A stretch of 64,000 nucleotides of DNA from positions 2,232,001 through 2,296,000 of the forward strand of contig JAGMWG010000003.1 of the NCBI GenBank assembly GCA_020744225.1, in the 5' to 3' direction. Source of the stretch: Paraphoma chrysanthemicola. Lineage: Eukaryota > Ascomycota > Dothideomycetes > Pleosporales > Phaeosphaeriaceae. Made by a program: the position numbers and the translations under genes. Below, piece by piece: positions 23,401-34,599 of the stretch (positions within the stretch are counted from its first letter, which is position 1; every line of letters starts with the position of its first letter). Under the pieces are notes generated by a model. That model had not been told where the DNA came from, ran no database searches, and saw only the letters and a list, made by a program, of their open reading frames with translations.

Positions 23401-23591
23401 ACGAAGCGCAAAGCTATGTAGACTGGTTGGTACACGTTCACCGGCACATTCAGCTCGAGGTAAGTTGACCCCGGAACCTGTAACGAGCGATACTAATCTA
23501 TGTATAGCTTGCAGGGCAACGTAAGAAGGAAGATACCAGTGATTCAGTCGGCTCGACTTTTGTGGGCCTGCGGACACCGTACTGGGGTTGA
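20418..23591 (+). CDS. sec24: Sec24, COPII coat cargo-binding subunit
   Basis: Predicted 1024 aa from exons 20418-22227, 22279-23460 and 23509-23591. Both introns are about 50 nt, and the last exon ends in FVGLRTPYWG. Sec24 pairs with Sec23 in the inner COPII coat on ER exit sites and selects cargo. The N-terminal 200 residues are Gln/Pro/Ser-rich and disordered. A zinc finger with paired cysteines (CRRC...CNMC) is at about 315-340. The trunk domain follows (WLFLIDVSAESVNRGF), then beta-sandwich, helical (HDMRMIKSMGALEMSLYLYP) and gelsolin-like regions. The length is slightly above yeast Sec24. A large antisense frame at 20247-21014 is a shadow. Confidence 0.96.
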
Positions 23592-23746
23592 GCAAGTGGA
23601 AGTAAGCGCGGTGAGATTTGTATTGCATAGCGCAGGGTTAGCATTTAATTACGACGCTACGTGACATGAATGCAAGACAACCTTTTCATTACTTCCGAAA
23701 ATCATGATGATGTGAGAGATTCTGGTGTTTGCGAGTGAGAGGCATG

Positions 23747-23754
23747 TCACGTGA
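23747..23754. promoter_or_regulatory. TCACGTGA palindrome upstream of RPL28
   Basis: A perfect 8-base palindrome about 110 bases upstream of the uL15 start codon. It matches the Cbf1-type site known from ribosomal protein promoters of some ascomycete yeasts. Function here is inferred from position and motif. Confidence 0.5.
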
Positions 23755-23864
23755 TCTCGGAAGAACGTGCGGCCCGGCCTCGCTTACGATTTTCGCCCAC
23801 CTCGAAACTCAACGTTCGCGATCTCGGACACTCGCTACTAACGACAGACACCACAGCCGTCAAT

Positions 23865-24474
23865 ATGCCTACCAGGTACGCTCAAAATGTCGAAAGATAT
23901 CCATGACGCATTGCTGATCGATGACTCTTTAGATTGACGAAGACCCGCAAGCATCGCGGACACGTTTCCGCCGGTCACGGTCGTGTAGGAAAGCACGTTA
24001 GTCTTCACCATCTTCGATCGCAGTAGGACAATCATTGACAGCCGCGCAGAGGAAGCATCCCGGTGGTCGTGGTATGGCCGGTGGTCAGCACCACCACAGG
24101 ACCAACATCGACAAGTACCATCCTGGTTACTTTGGAAAGGTCGGAATGAGATACTGTATGCGCCGCACCATCACCGATTACCACCCAGCAAGCTAACAAT
24201 GTGCGCAGTCCACAAGATGCAGAACGGCTTCTGGAAGCCCACCATCAACCTCGAGAAGCTCTGGTCGCTCATCCCCGCCGAGAAGCGTGACGCCTACCTC
24301 GCCAAGAAGGGCGACAAGGCCCCCGTGCTCAACCTCCTCGACTTCGGCTACTCCAAGGTCCTCGGAAAGGGCCGTCTTCCTGACGTCCCGATCGTCGTCC
24401 GCGCCCGCTATGTCTCCGCCGAGGCCGAGAAGAAGATCAAGGCGGCTGGTGGTGTTGTCCAGCTCGTCGCATAA
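23865..24474 (+). CDS. rpl28: 60S ribosomal protein L28 (uL15)
   Basis: Predicted 148 aa from four exons (23865-23875, 23933-23996, 24050-24155, 24209-24474). The first exon encodes only MPTR minus one base, as is common in fungal ribosomal protein genes. The protein is very basic, with the uL15 hallmarks [26 protein letters not shown], a GGQHHHRTN segment and the C-terminal [20 protein letters not shown]. Yeast Rpl28 has 149 aa. It sits in the large subunit near the exit tunnel region and is essential. Codon use in the last exon is strongly C-ending, as expected for high expression. Confidence 0.97.
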
Positions 24475-25094
24475 ATGTGTCGAACGATGTGCATGACTAT
24501 ACGGCGTCTGGGTGGATAAGGATCAAAAGCTACATACCATTGGGATGGGCATTGGGGTCCGTGTTGCCGGTAAGGCGCATGTCGATCCTTGCAGCGGGAC
24601 TCTGGTCCTCGACTGTCAGCGTGGTGGCTGGGGAAATGGCGTGTTCATAGCGAATACATCCATTCCCGAACAAACCTTCGTTGCCCGGGCGTCCAACAGG
24701 AGCCTATGCTCATCATGAGCAGACCGCGACACTATGTCGTGGAGGGTCATTGCATACATCTGGGTGATGTCGTGATGCTGCACGTCGTGATGTTGCTCGT
24801 ATACTCTTCTAACACCACTAACGTTATTCTCACAGAATTTCCTTCACAGCATTTTCGAAGTTGCGAATATCGCTCGCAACATTTACAAAGCCTTCATGAT
24901 TCGGGCAAATTGCGATCACCCTCTTGCATCAGATTATTGACAACCCTACAATAACTAATCATAATCACGTTTCTATTGCACTTCTTATCTAGTACATTAA
25001 TAGAGTTCCATATTACATGCCAATCATTACACTATTGTCCAAAGTTATTATCAAATCTTTCAACAGTAACCTTTAATCTCAAACTCTTCAAATC
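24475..25094. other. Intergenic region between convergent genes
   Basis: About 620 bases, AT-rich from 24800 to 25080. It holds the 3' UTRs of RPL28 and of the minus-strand gene beyond. No gene is supported. Confidence 0.55.
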
Positions 25095-27095
25095 TCAAAC
25101 ATCCCTCCACACCCCCTCCTCCGGCCTCGGTCTATCCTCCTCACCATCCCTCACTTCGCGCAATTCCCACTTCCCATACTCATCTTGCGCCCACTCATGC
25201 ACTTTGGTGCTCGCCTTCTCAGGATGTGGGTATTCATGCATGTCCGCGCTGTTGATTGACGGGGTAGGCTGTCTATCTTCAGGTGTACTTTGGGAAATGT
25301 TATATGTGCGGAGCTTGGTTGGTGGATGCATGCGGTGGTATGTAATGGTTGAAGCAGATGAAGCGAGATTGCGAGTTGGGAGGGTGTGTTTGACTCTTCT
25401 CAAAGTCGGAGTCGTCGCGTAGTCTAACGCAAGTACGAACGCTTCGGTTCGCAAGCCGTGATTATGGGATACTGCATCCTGTCCATCTTCAGGGCTTGTT
25501 GTGAATCCGTTCAATTGTCGGCGCGATGAACCCCCAGCTTCAAGCCATGAAGCGGCGTGTTGCAATTCAGCACGTGTTGGGAGATCATATCTGTCACCTT
25601 CTTCTTCTTCCTCGTCTTGCCATGGCGCATTCAATTGACTCGCAACAAACCCCCGTCTCAAGCGCTCGATCTCTCGCGACACGTGATCGTGGATATCTTT
25701 GCGACTTCTGGGCCTTTGGTACGCTGGAAACGGGGTTGAATCGTACTCGTTCACTGTGCTATGATCGCGGCGGCGGTGTATGTCTTCCCATGCGCGTTTC
25801 CCGGCTTCTTGTTCGACGGCGTCAAGTCTTTGTCGTAGTCTTGCGACGGTTTGGTCGTCGGTCTCGTTGCGTGGGCCGAGGGTCCTGGGTTTCTTTGGGA
25901 CCCGGAAGGTGTTGGTAGGAATAGGATTTGTTGCGCAAGGGCGAGGATTTCCCTTTCTACTTTCAGGCCGCTTGATTGGATCCGAAAGAATATTTGCTTT
26001 GTCCCTGTCAAGGCTTTTTCCAACATCTCTTGGTGGATCAGGAAGGTAGTTGTTCAAACCTATTCGCGACGAAGGGAGAGGGGAGGTGGAAGTATGTTCA
26101 ACCACCCGCGGAGCAAGTACACGAGAATCACAACTCGTCACACTCTCTGGGGCGTGACGAATCGTGCTCGATAACATCGCTGGGTCGATAAGACATGCAG
26201 GACCAGATTTGTCGCTTAACTCGACGTCCCCCTTTCCGTCCTGCTTCTTCATACCTTGGGATTTGACTTTGAACCTCTTCACCTTCGCAGCACCACCACT
26301 TCTCCTTGGCCTGTCCTTTTCATCCCCGTTCGCGGTACCCCTGATCTGCTTCTTGAGTTTAAATCCCTTCGGAAGGGATCTATACCACTTCCCCGTCCCC
26401 ACCGTATTTCGTTCTTGTCCTGACGAAACACATTCAAGAACTGGCGTCACACTCCCAGGTCGACATACCATTGTCCTTCCCACGCTCTTAACCAGCGCGG
26501 ATTTCCTCTTGTTCTTCTTGATCGCAGGATCGTTGGGGACCACTAGCTCCTTCTCTTCGTCCTTATCCCCTTTCCCGTCTTCCTCTCCATCGTCGAAATA
26601 CTCCGGCAGCATCCCATACAAAACCGACCCACCCCTCTCTTTCCCCAACGAATACGCTGAATTCAGACTATACACCGACGCTTCAAGCCGCGGAAACGGA
26701 AACGGGGTCTGGCTTCGTACGCTTTTATCCTCAAGTTTCAGCTACAAGAACATATCAGCATCTTCTATCTTTACTTCCCCCATCCAAACATGAAAGAAAA
26801 AACTCACCTGTCTAGCCCTGATAACAGCCCGTTCTCTGATCCTCGCAGCTTTATCCAGACTATCCTTTCTTGACAACCCCTCCTTGGACTTTTGCGCTCC
26901 TGGACGATTCTGCACGCGCGGTATATGCCCGGCTTTCATGTCTTCGATGCGCTGGTGGAGAGCATTTGGTGAGAGGGGGTATATGTGCTCGATGGCGGCG
27001 GGCGCGGATATGTCTTCAAGAGTCGCGATGGGGTAGGAGATGTGTGTGGGAAAGGGAGCGGGGACGGGGGGTGGTGGTGAGATTGGGACTGGCAT
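25095..27095 (-). CDS. Uncharacterised disordered, basic protein
   Basis: Predicted 644 aa from exons 27095-26808 and 26741-25095 around a 66-nt GTGAGT...TAG intron. The joined frame is open throughout. I recognise no catalytic domain. The N-terminus is Pro-rich (MPVPISPPPPVP), followed by a charged helical stretch (KDSLDKAARIRERAVIRARQ). The middle is rich in Lys, Arg, Ser and Asp, with nuclear-signal-like clusters (KKNKRK, RPRRSGG). A mildly helical part near the centre contains TVARLRQRLDAVEQEAGKRA, a possible short coiled coil. The C-terminal end is acidic and Trp-containing (HEWAQDEYGKWELREV). It looks like a lineage-specific, probably nuclear protein of unknown role. Confidence 0.75.
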
Positions 27096-27368
27096 GATGA
27101 AGATTTCTCTTTGGATTTCGAAATTGTGTTGAAAATTGGTCAGTTTGTGGGTGTAGAAGCTTCAAAAGAAGATAGTGAGGTTAAAATTGTGAGGATGGAT
27201 AAGGGTGCATGAAAATGAGAATAGAAAATAGAAAGAGCCTTTCTGCAGGGTTTATAAAAGCTGCGTCGACTGCGTTACGGGAACCATGGTTCGTGTTGGG
27301 GCATTTGGGTATCGTGAGATGCAGGGAATATAGGTTCCATACTTCGACGAGACTACCTACCAACTAAC

Positions 27369-29295
27369 CTACCACACGGATCCTGCGTCAGTCAGTCCCA
27401 ACTGCTGCCTCAATACCGTCTCCGCAACATCAGGCTCCACACTTCCTTCTGCACTGCGCGCCATCATCTGTCCCACGAACCATTTGATCTTCTTCTCCTG
27501 GCCCTTTTCAACAATATCCTTGACCATGTCGGGTTTTTCATCAACCAACGCGCGAGCCAGCGCTTCGTACTCAGCCGTGGACAGTGGTGTCAGTGTGAGG
27601 TTTTCCTCATCGATGATGGTTTTCGTGGATCTAGCATCACCCTCAAATTTAATCAAAAGGAGTTTCTTAGCAGATCGAGAGGTGATTTCTTTGCGCTGCA
27701 GATGCGTGATGATAGACGCTAGGTGTTCGGTGGTAACACGTGAAGGATCCCAATCCAGGTCCTTGAAAAGGCTGCCGAGCTCCATGAGGACCCTGCAACA
27801 AGTTAGTGGACGATAGCTTGGGAAATGGAGGTTGCGTGACGTACCAATTCCCCGCTATCCTGCCGAGGTGCGACTGATCTGTAATTGGGAGGTCAGAGCC
27901 GCGCAGCCTGCCCATGACACCGAAGAAGTAGTCTAAACGATCACCATCATCGAGAGATAGTAAAGTGCCAGCATCTTTCGAAGACAGGCCGTAGTGTTCC
28001 GTGAGAGTGTCGATCATCGTGTCTGGAAGCTTAGGTAATGAGGTGCGGAGGTGGCTGATGAGGTCCTGACTCATGTTAGCAGATGCTCCAGCCTTTGGTA
28101 GCGAAACACATACCTCTCCGAGTATCACGGGAGCGATATCAGGGTCCGGCATGTATCGATAGTCGATTTCGCCCTCTTTGCCTCGTAAGCGCTTGGTCGT
28201 CTTGCTTCCTAGAGTCCAGCCGCGTGTCTCGCCTTCGACTGCCCCTCCACTCTCGAGGAGGTCAATCTGCCGGTCGCGTTCGGCTACGATGGCATCTTCG
28301 ACCGCCTTGACGCTCGCCAAGTTCTTGATCTCGGTCCTCTGGCCCAACCCGGTGACACCATGATATGAGTGTTCTCCTGCCTCGCTGCTGCGCTCACGAA
28401 CAGAGACGTTGACATCGGCGCGTAGTCCACCCATCTCCATGCCGGCCGTGCAGGCATTGACCGTTTTGAGTATGGTCTGTATCTTCCGCACACATACCGC
28501 GGCAACCGTAGGATCGTGGATCTGAGGTAGGGTTATGATCTCAATTAGGGGATGAGAGACGCGGTTGAAATCGAGCAGGTGTGTCGACGGGGGTTGTTGC
28601 ACGGTCTTGGCGGTGTCTTGCTCCATCTGCACCTGCTTGATGCCAATGGTGATGGGGCAATCAGCCGGCGCAGTACCAGGTGGGAAGTCATGAGCATAGA
28701 GGGTGATGTGACCATCGCGGGCGAAAGGCTCGTAATACTGCGTGATCTGATAGCCAGCGGGCTGGTCTTGGTAGAAGTAGTGTTTGCGGTCGAAGCTGCT
28801 TTTGCGCTGAATGGTGCAATTGAGGGCAAGAGCCCCGCGCAGCGCAGGTATGAGAGTCTCTTTTTGAAAGTGAGGCTGGCTGCCAGGGAACGCGACGTCA
28901 AACAGGGACACATGACTATTTGGCTCTGCACCGACGGAGGTGGCGGCACTCGAGAAGAGCTTCCGAGCTGTGTTGAGTTCGGCATGTATCTCAATGCCGA
29001 CTGTGAGCTCCCACTTCTCTAAGCGAGGGTCAAGATCTTTTTGTGAAGGTCTTGAAGAGCCTCCACTACTGCGCTTTTCCTTCTTCTGCTGTTTCGACGC
29101 ATCTTTGAGCGCCTTTCGGAATGGGGTGTCGCTTGGTTGTGGAGACTGGCTATCAGTCTGAAGCGTTCGAATGGTTTTGAGGGGTGCCAATTGGGCACCC
29201 TTTGTCCGACGTAAGCATGCCTGACATATGTACGGTCGTCTCGATAGCACCCCGAATGCACTGCGCGTGTTGAGCATGATGTGAAGTCGGACCAT
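27369..29295 (-). CDS. gatB/PET112: Mitochondrial glutamyl-tRNA(Gln) amidotransferase subunit B
   Basis: Predicted 608 aa from exons 29295-28114, 28065-27845 and 27792-27369. The GatFAB/GatCAB complex converts Glu-tRNA(Gln) to Gln-tRNA(Gln) in mitochondria; subunit B holds the kinase/tRNA-binding core. The first 80 residues are basic and Ser/Arg-rich, as in a mitochondrial presequence. The core follows: [11 protein letters not shown], the [17 protein letters not shown] block, [13 protein letters not shown], the [11 protein letters not shown] motif, and a C-terminal helical YqeY-like tail. The first intron is only 48 nt and stop-free in frame; its removal restores VILGE-DLISHL. An alternative Met six residues downstream (29277) is possible. 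Confidence 0.93.
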
Positions 29296-29488
29296 GAGCA
29301 AATCGGACGCGTTGGAGGTTGCGGAGGTCCGAGCTCACTTCCGAGTGTCGATCCTTCGGCGATCTTCAACGACGACACACTTCGCGGTCAAACCGTGGAA
29401 GCGACGCCTTTGCCAACACCATATTCTCTCACGAGTTCGAGCCCAGTCAACTGTGACGCGGCGGCTGATGAAAAGTGATCGTTCTCGT

Positions 29489-30919
29489 CTATTTGGGCCG
29501 ACTCTGGAGATCATTGCGTTCTTGGGTCCGTTGGTCAGCGCGTTGCTTGTAAAGCACTCTTGGTCGCTTAAATCGATCCCGGTATCTCTCCCACACCTCT
29601 GGGGTCCTTGGTCTATGAGAAGTGGGAATAAACTCCCCTGGATTGATGTAGACGCCCGGCCACTGACTGAAGTCTGTCTGTGGTGGAAGATACGTGTTCT
29701 CGGAGAAACGAATGCTCCCCATTCGGACACACTGGCCTGTTACTTGAGACCACTGAACGGCGAGTAGACTCAAGGTCTAACGGGGAAGACTTTGGAAACT
29801 TTAGCTTTGATCCTGGTCGTGATTCTGGCCTTGATTTTGGTCGTGAAGTGCCTGGTCTTTGCTATACGTGCCTTCCACTTCGCCAACCAGAGTTCGAACT
29901 CGCGATCAAGTTCTGTTTGTCGAGCTTGTAACTCTGCGTTTGACAGAGGCTCCGCTGATGGCCTTGTCGCTCCTGCGGCGGGGTTTGTGAGGATAGCGCC
30001 GGAAGATGCGCAGCCAGCACTTGAGCTGCACCCTCCGCTGTCTGCTGCGCACGATGAAAGCATCCGAGGCCGACCTCTTCTGTTCACGGGGCCGCTGGGT
30101 ATCGCGTGAGCTCAGGATCTGCGTAAGAATACTTTCCTGGCTTTGGTCCGGAGTTTGTCTGTCAGCTGTTGCGATTTACGCGCAATGAGCGTCTGCCTCC
30201 TGATGGAAGGTCGTCGTTTCAACTCTGCCTTCTGGACTTGAGCTCCCCTCGTGAGACTGGCCGCAACACGAAATACTGCGTAGGAAGCATACGTAATTAT
30301 GAAAGACGAGTACCCTGCTGTTAAGCCGTACCACCTACTGCTTCGTCCGCAGGATGCAGTAGCACATATAGTTCAGCAGCGCATTCGAGGCTGAAAATGC
30401 TGATCATGTGCAGGCTGAGGTTCTTCAGCAGGTCAACAAATGCTCACCAAGCGTATACGCTTCGACATACCTTCAAGTTCACACGCCCGTGCCCCCGAAC
30501 AACCTCCTCAGATTGTACCTCACCCTGTCCCTCCGCCTCGGGATAAGCACTCGCTGCGCTTTCCGTCTGAGCCTCGCTTCCGCGCGACGCTCTTTCCTCT
30601 CGAGCTCGCGTAATCTTATGCGCGCGACTCGAAGTCTCTGTGCTGGCGTGAGTGGGTGGGTTTGGAAGGAATGACGTCTGGGTTTGTTTGTTGACTGCGA
30701 ATATCGTCTGGGTTTGCTTGTTGACCGAGGTTTCTGCTTAGGCTTGTGAATTAGGCGATGAGATGGACTGTTGCGTGAAGATTCGGCGTGAATTTGTTGA
30801 AGAAAGGAAGGCCGGTTCCCACGAGGTTGCTGGGGTCGTGTGTCAGTGCCTCGCTGTGGTGCAGATCGGGCGCGGGGATGTGGTTGAGGTCGAGGGTGGA
30901 GCGTATCGTAAGCGGGCAT
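29489..30919 (-). CDS. Hidden multi-exon gene for an Arg/Lys-rich protein (approximate model)
   Basis: Three or more minus-strand blocks look coding and point the same way, but my exon joins are not certain. Block 1 (30919 down to about 30490) starts at an ATG (MPAYDTLH) and contains a strongly basic predicted helix (RLRVARIRLRELERKERRAEARLRRK). Block 2 (about 30328-30140) has a short hydrophobic part (SSFIITYASYAVFRVAASL) and then a basic helix (LKRRPSIRRQTLIARK). Block 3 (about 30087-29780) contains LSNAELQARQTELDREFELWLAKWKARI. Block 4 (about 29770-29489) reads YLPPQTDFSQWPGVYINPG and ends in TQERNDLQSRPK. Two tandem duplications of 30 and 24 nt lie in frame. I recognise no family. A second gene cannot be excluded. 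Confidence 0.4.
29807..29854. repeat. Tandem duplication, 24-nt unit, two copies
   Basis: Two copies of a TTGATxxTGGTCGTGA-containing unit are spaced 24 bases apart. On the minus strand they encode TTKIKARI and TTRIKAKV, so the unit keeps the frame of the hidden basic gene. Confidence 0.7.
30676..30735. repeat. Tandem duplication, 30-nt unit, two copies
   Basis: Two copies of a GTCTGGGTTTG(T/C)TTGTTGAC-containing unit are spaced exactly 30 bases apart. They encode STSKPRRYSQ and STNKPRRHSF on the minus strand. Confidence 0.75.
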
Positions 30920-31498
30920 GTACCCGATGCTTAGGACATGTGCATCGGCGACAGAACAGGTGATGGCGATTGATAAGGCTGGTAGTGACAAACAGGGATG
31001 AGGTTGTGGTGGTTGAATATCGGCCCTGATAACACTGAGCTTCAGCGGATACGAATGATGTGGAGACGGAACTGGAACAACAACAGAGGTTTGAGATCAT
31101 CTTGTCAGATGTAGTAGTTGCTGATGTTGCTACCTTCCGCGACATAACACCATCCAAAAGCAACAGCAAGTGCCACAGTGCAGTAACGACATGTACGTCC
31201 CGGAAGAAGGAGGCATGAAGACGGTCTTGTCCCTGTTGAAGATAAAGCGAGCTCTTACAGTAAGGTGTAGACCATTACAATATTGTAGTAAAAAAGTGAT
31301 TCGCATACACTATTGTCACACATTACTAAGCCACATGTATCTCTAAACCTAAGTATATCATACAATCGTAAAAGCCAGACAACACATGTCCAGCATGCCC
31401 AAAGAAGTCCAAGCGCAGCTCATAACAAAGCAGCGCTGGTAATACAGCGTCTGCCGCCCAACTTCCTTTTCCCACTAGCTGCCTCCAATTCGTTCAGA
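30920..31498. other. Intergenic region, 3' of a transcription factor gene
   Basis: It contains a minus-strand open stretch (30843-31169) rich in Ser/Thr that could be 5' UTR of the basic gene, then AT-rich sequence. Nothing else is supported. Confidence 0.45.
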
Positions 31499-33738
31499 TT
31501 ACGGAAACATTGGTCCACATGTAAGCACATGTCTCCGTGCTAGAACGAGTACTTGGGCACTACTCAAGCCAAACTTCGTGCCAATGACGGATAGGCGACC
31601 GAACAGCCAATCGCGCTGAGCTTGTGGGACGGTTTCCGCGTTCGCTGCGACATATAACGGCCAGACGAGCGAGTACCCTCCGAATGCCTCGGCAGCTGTT
31701 TCAGAAATTAGCACCACCACGGTAGAGGGGGGCGCCCAACAGTGCCTGGATGAATGCTTACCATTCTGTTCCTGGCCCATCTCCTTAGCCACAACCTGCA
31801 ATTCATAATCCAAATGAAACGGCACACACGCACTAACATCGTCCACCATTTGTTGAATCGCAAACACGCTCTTATCATACTCGCCGCCTTCGTCCACATG
31901 TCCGCCGATCCCCAGCCAATTGATACATGCCATGATCACCCTGCGGCAGAAGATCCGACACACGCGGTAATCATTCACGATACTAGCCAGCGGGACGTCA
32001 TTGTAGATGTGCTGTTCACCCGGCCATTTTTCTGTGATAGCGAGATCTTCGACTGCGGGGATGGTGCTCACGACGCCGATAGTAGTGTGTTTCCATTCTG
32101 GCGGGAGAGTGGCGTACCAGCCTGCAAGATTGCCGTCGACCATTTGCGCGAACTCGAGAATCTGCTTGGCTTCGGCTTCCTGGTCGGGGTCGTAGGGTGT
32201 GGTGGTGAGGAGGTTGGCGCGGGCGCGGAGACTTGGTAAGTCGATGCAGATGAGGGTGAGGCGGTTTGCGACGTTTTCGTCGCTAAAATCGCCGTTGCCG
32301 ACCCAGCCTTTTGTGCCGGGGAAGTCTTCGATGGGTTTGGAGCGTTGGACGCAGCTTGTGATCTGATTTGCGTTAGCTTGTTAGTAAGACAACGAGATTG
32401 TGCATATACCATCATCGTTCGAACGGCGCGGAATATGGCATGGCTCATCTCGTCATTGAACTGATCTGTGCCTCGTAACTTTGTCAAGGTCACCGCGCCG
32501 TCGACATGGTTTCCCCAAGCGGTGATTGTGTCGTCTGTGCTCATAATTGTCTGTTCAACGTTAGTATGACGCCTCTCGATGCTCGCAACAGGAAGAAAAG
32601 ACTACTGAAAACCTTGCAGAAGCAACCATTTTACTCACTTCATACAAGGAAAACATGAGGATCGCAATCACTGTTTCATCACTTTTCGACATGACGGGGT
32701 CCTTGAGGTCGTCGTTTAGTTTCTTCAGAGCCTTGCCGTAGGTGGAGACCGCATCACGGAGTAGATCTTGCCGACCAGGATACTGCCCACATGTCGCCAT
32801 TGCGACAGCTTTGGTGGCCAGGTGGAGGACAGAGGAAGATCGCGCTTTGTTGTAGAGCGGGACGAGATATTCGAGAAACCCGCGGGTAGATTCGGCTTGC
32901 TGGGGAAGCGTGATGAAGTTCTTGAAGAAGAAGGGCACCGCTTCATATTCGGGTGGCATAGTGATTGGGGACGGTACTGGGTTTGGCAAGTTCCATACGA
33001 ACGACTCAAAGTCGAATGTTTGGTCTAGCGGTAGTGGTGTATGCGTGCCTGGGAGAAAGGTGATGAGTTGCCCCTCGCCGGTCGGGATGGAAGGTGATAG
33101 CGAAGATGGGTTGGAGATGGAACTTTTCGCGGAATTGACCTCGACTTCAAAACTTGTAGATGGCGAACTGGTAAGTGTTAGCCGATGTGCTGTATATGTA
33201 TGGACTGCTCCAAAGCTGCGACAGTCGTGCACTCAATCGTAGCAAGACGTCTAAGTAACCTCGCCCCACTCTGCACATCAGAGCAAGGACAAGCGAGCAG
33301 ATCGCTGAGCTTGAATGATGCGAGCCGTACCGTCGGGTACGGCCCCGATTGCACCGATGAGATGGGTCAGACATACAGATGTGGCGATGTATGCGAACTT
33401 GAGCCGCCAGTACTACTCCGCGACGGTCCAGAACCCGACGTCTTCTTCGCCTTGCGAGCCATGGCCTTATTCTCATCTCGGAACACTAGATCAAACTCGT
33501 CCGGATAGCCAGGGCAGTCTCGTCCCGATTTCTTGCAATTGCCACATGTCGGTCTCTTCTCGTCACACTATCGAAGTTAGTAAGCCTTGCGATTTCTTGT
33601 CTCACGCCTCCACATAATTTGGGAGGGCGAGTGGCGCCGTATTAAACACAAAAGGGACGCTGCATTATTAGGACTTACCTTGATCCTGCGACTCTTACAC
33701 ATGCCGCACCCACGGCTCGGCTTTCCGGTATACACCAT
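31499..33738 (-). CDS. Zn(II)2Cys6 transcription factor with Fungal_trans_2-like domain
   Basis: Predicted 572 aa from six exons (33738-33679, 33567-33377, 33167-32639, 32550-32410, 32362-31762, 31695-31499). All joins keep frame and use GT-AG. The N-terminal zinc cluster has six cysteines in CGMCKSRRIKC, then CGNC and C (Cx2Cx6Cx6Cx2Cx6C). The first intron falls exactly before the third cysteine. A basic linker follows (KAMARKAKK). The rest is a long helical region typical of fungal-specific regulators (PF11951-like by eye), with no other domain. It would be a nuclear, sequence-specific regulator binding CGG half-sites. The target is unknown and no obvious co-regulated cluster is adjacent. 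Confidence 0.9.
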
Positions 33739-34599
33739 TGTGATATAAGACAAGAGCAAAAGGAATGCAAGAAGCGAAGAAACAACAATAATCTAGCAGC
33801 TACAGCTGTATCAAAGGAAGGTACCACGCTCACTCGTGATGCACTGCTTGACAATATATCCAAACACTGGCAGCAAGTGACACTGTCCAAAAGAGTGACC
33901 TCAGGCAACACCGCCTCCTAGAGTACGTCTACCATAGAGAACTACGTATCAGTTCTTCAGCCCTGTAGCCTTGGCCAAGCTTCAGTTTGCGAGCAGCGAG
34001 CTTGAATCAAGACACGAGCCACGCGAAAGCCGGGCGTTCGCGCTTACACTCCTGACGTAGGATCTGGGCGCGGTCGATTTTCCTGGCGCGGCCGGAAGGG
34101 CTGATGACTTCGCAAGATGAGCCGCACTGGGACGGCGCAAGGAATACGCGAGACCGACAGCGGGACTGTGTGCGAGAGCGGCAGGGGGAGCCTATGAGGG
34201 ATGCGGAAAATCAATGGTGAGGGCAAGAAATGCATGTTTGGAAACGGACGTGGGTCGATTAGCGGTCCGCCGGGAGCCATCGCGTTCCGTCGTGGAGTCT
34301 TCGTTGGAGCGAAGACTTCGCAAACTTTGCGGAATCCGGCTTAGCGCCGACTCATCCACACGCTGCGCCACTCCGCTCTTCCATAAGTCTACGCAATCAC
34401 GCGGCTCATCTGGGATTCAGGAGGTATACAGCAGATTACAGGCAATGGTCCATGAGAAGAGCTGAAGGTGTCCGCGGGCTTGTGGGCAGCCGGACGAATG
34501 AAAGGTCACAGTGCCAAGAGAAATAGGCAGCGATGATATGATTATGAAGTAGTATTGATCTTTGAGCTACTATACATGAAGCGAAACCCTGCAAGCACT
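33739..34599. other. Intergenic: promoter of the Zn2Cys6 gene and 3' UTR of MPE1
   Basis: About 860 bases. Scattered CGG/CCG words occur (for example near 34090), which could be targets of zinc-cluster regulators including self-regulation, but no clear paired CGGnCCG site is established. No gene. Confidence 0.45.

Noticed and set aside
29335..29730. 131-codon minus-strand frame (MSEWGAFVSP...)
   Set aside because: It overlaps the more protein-like frame at 29489-29773 that seems to be the last exon of the hidden basic gene.
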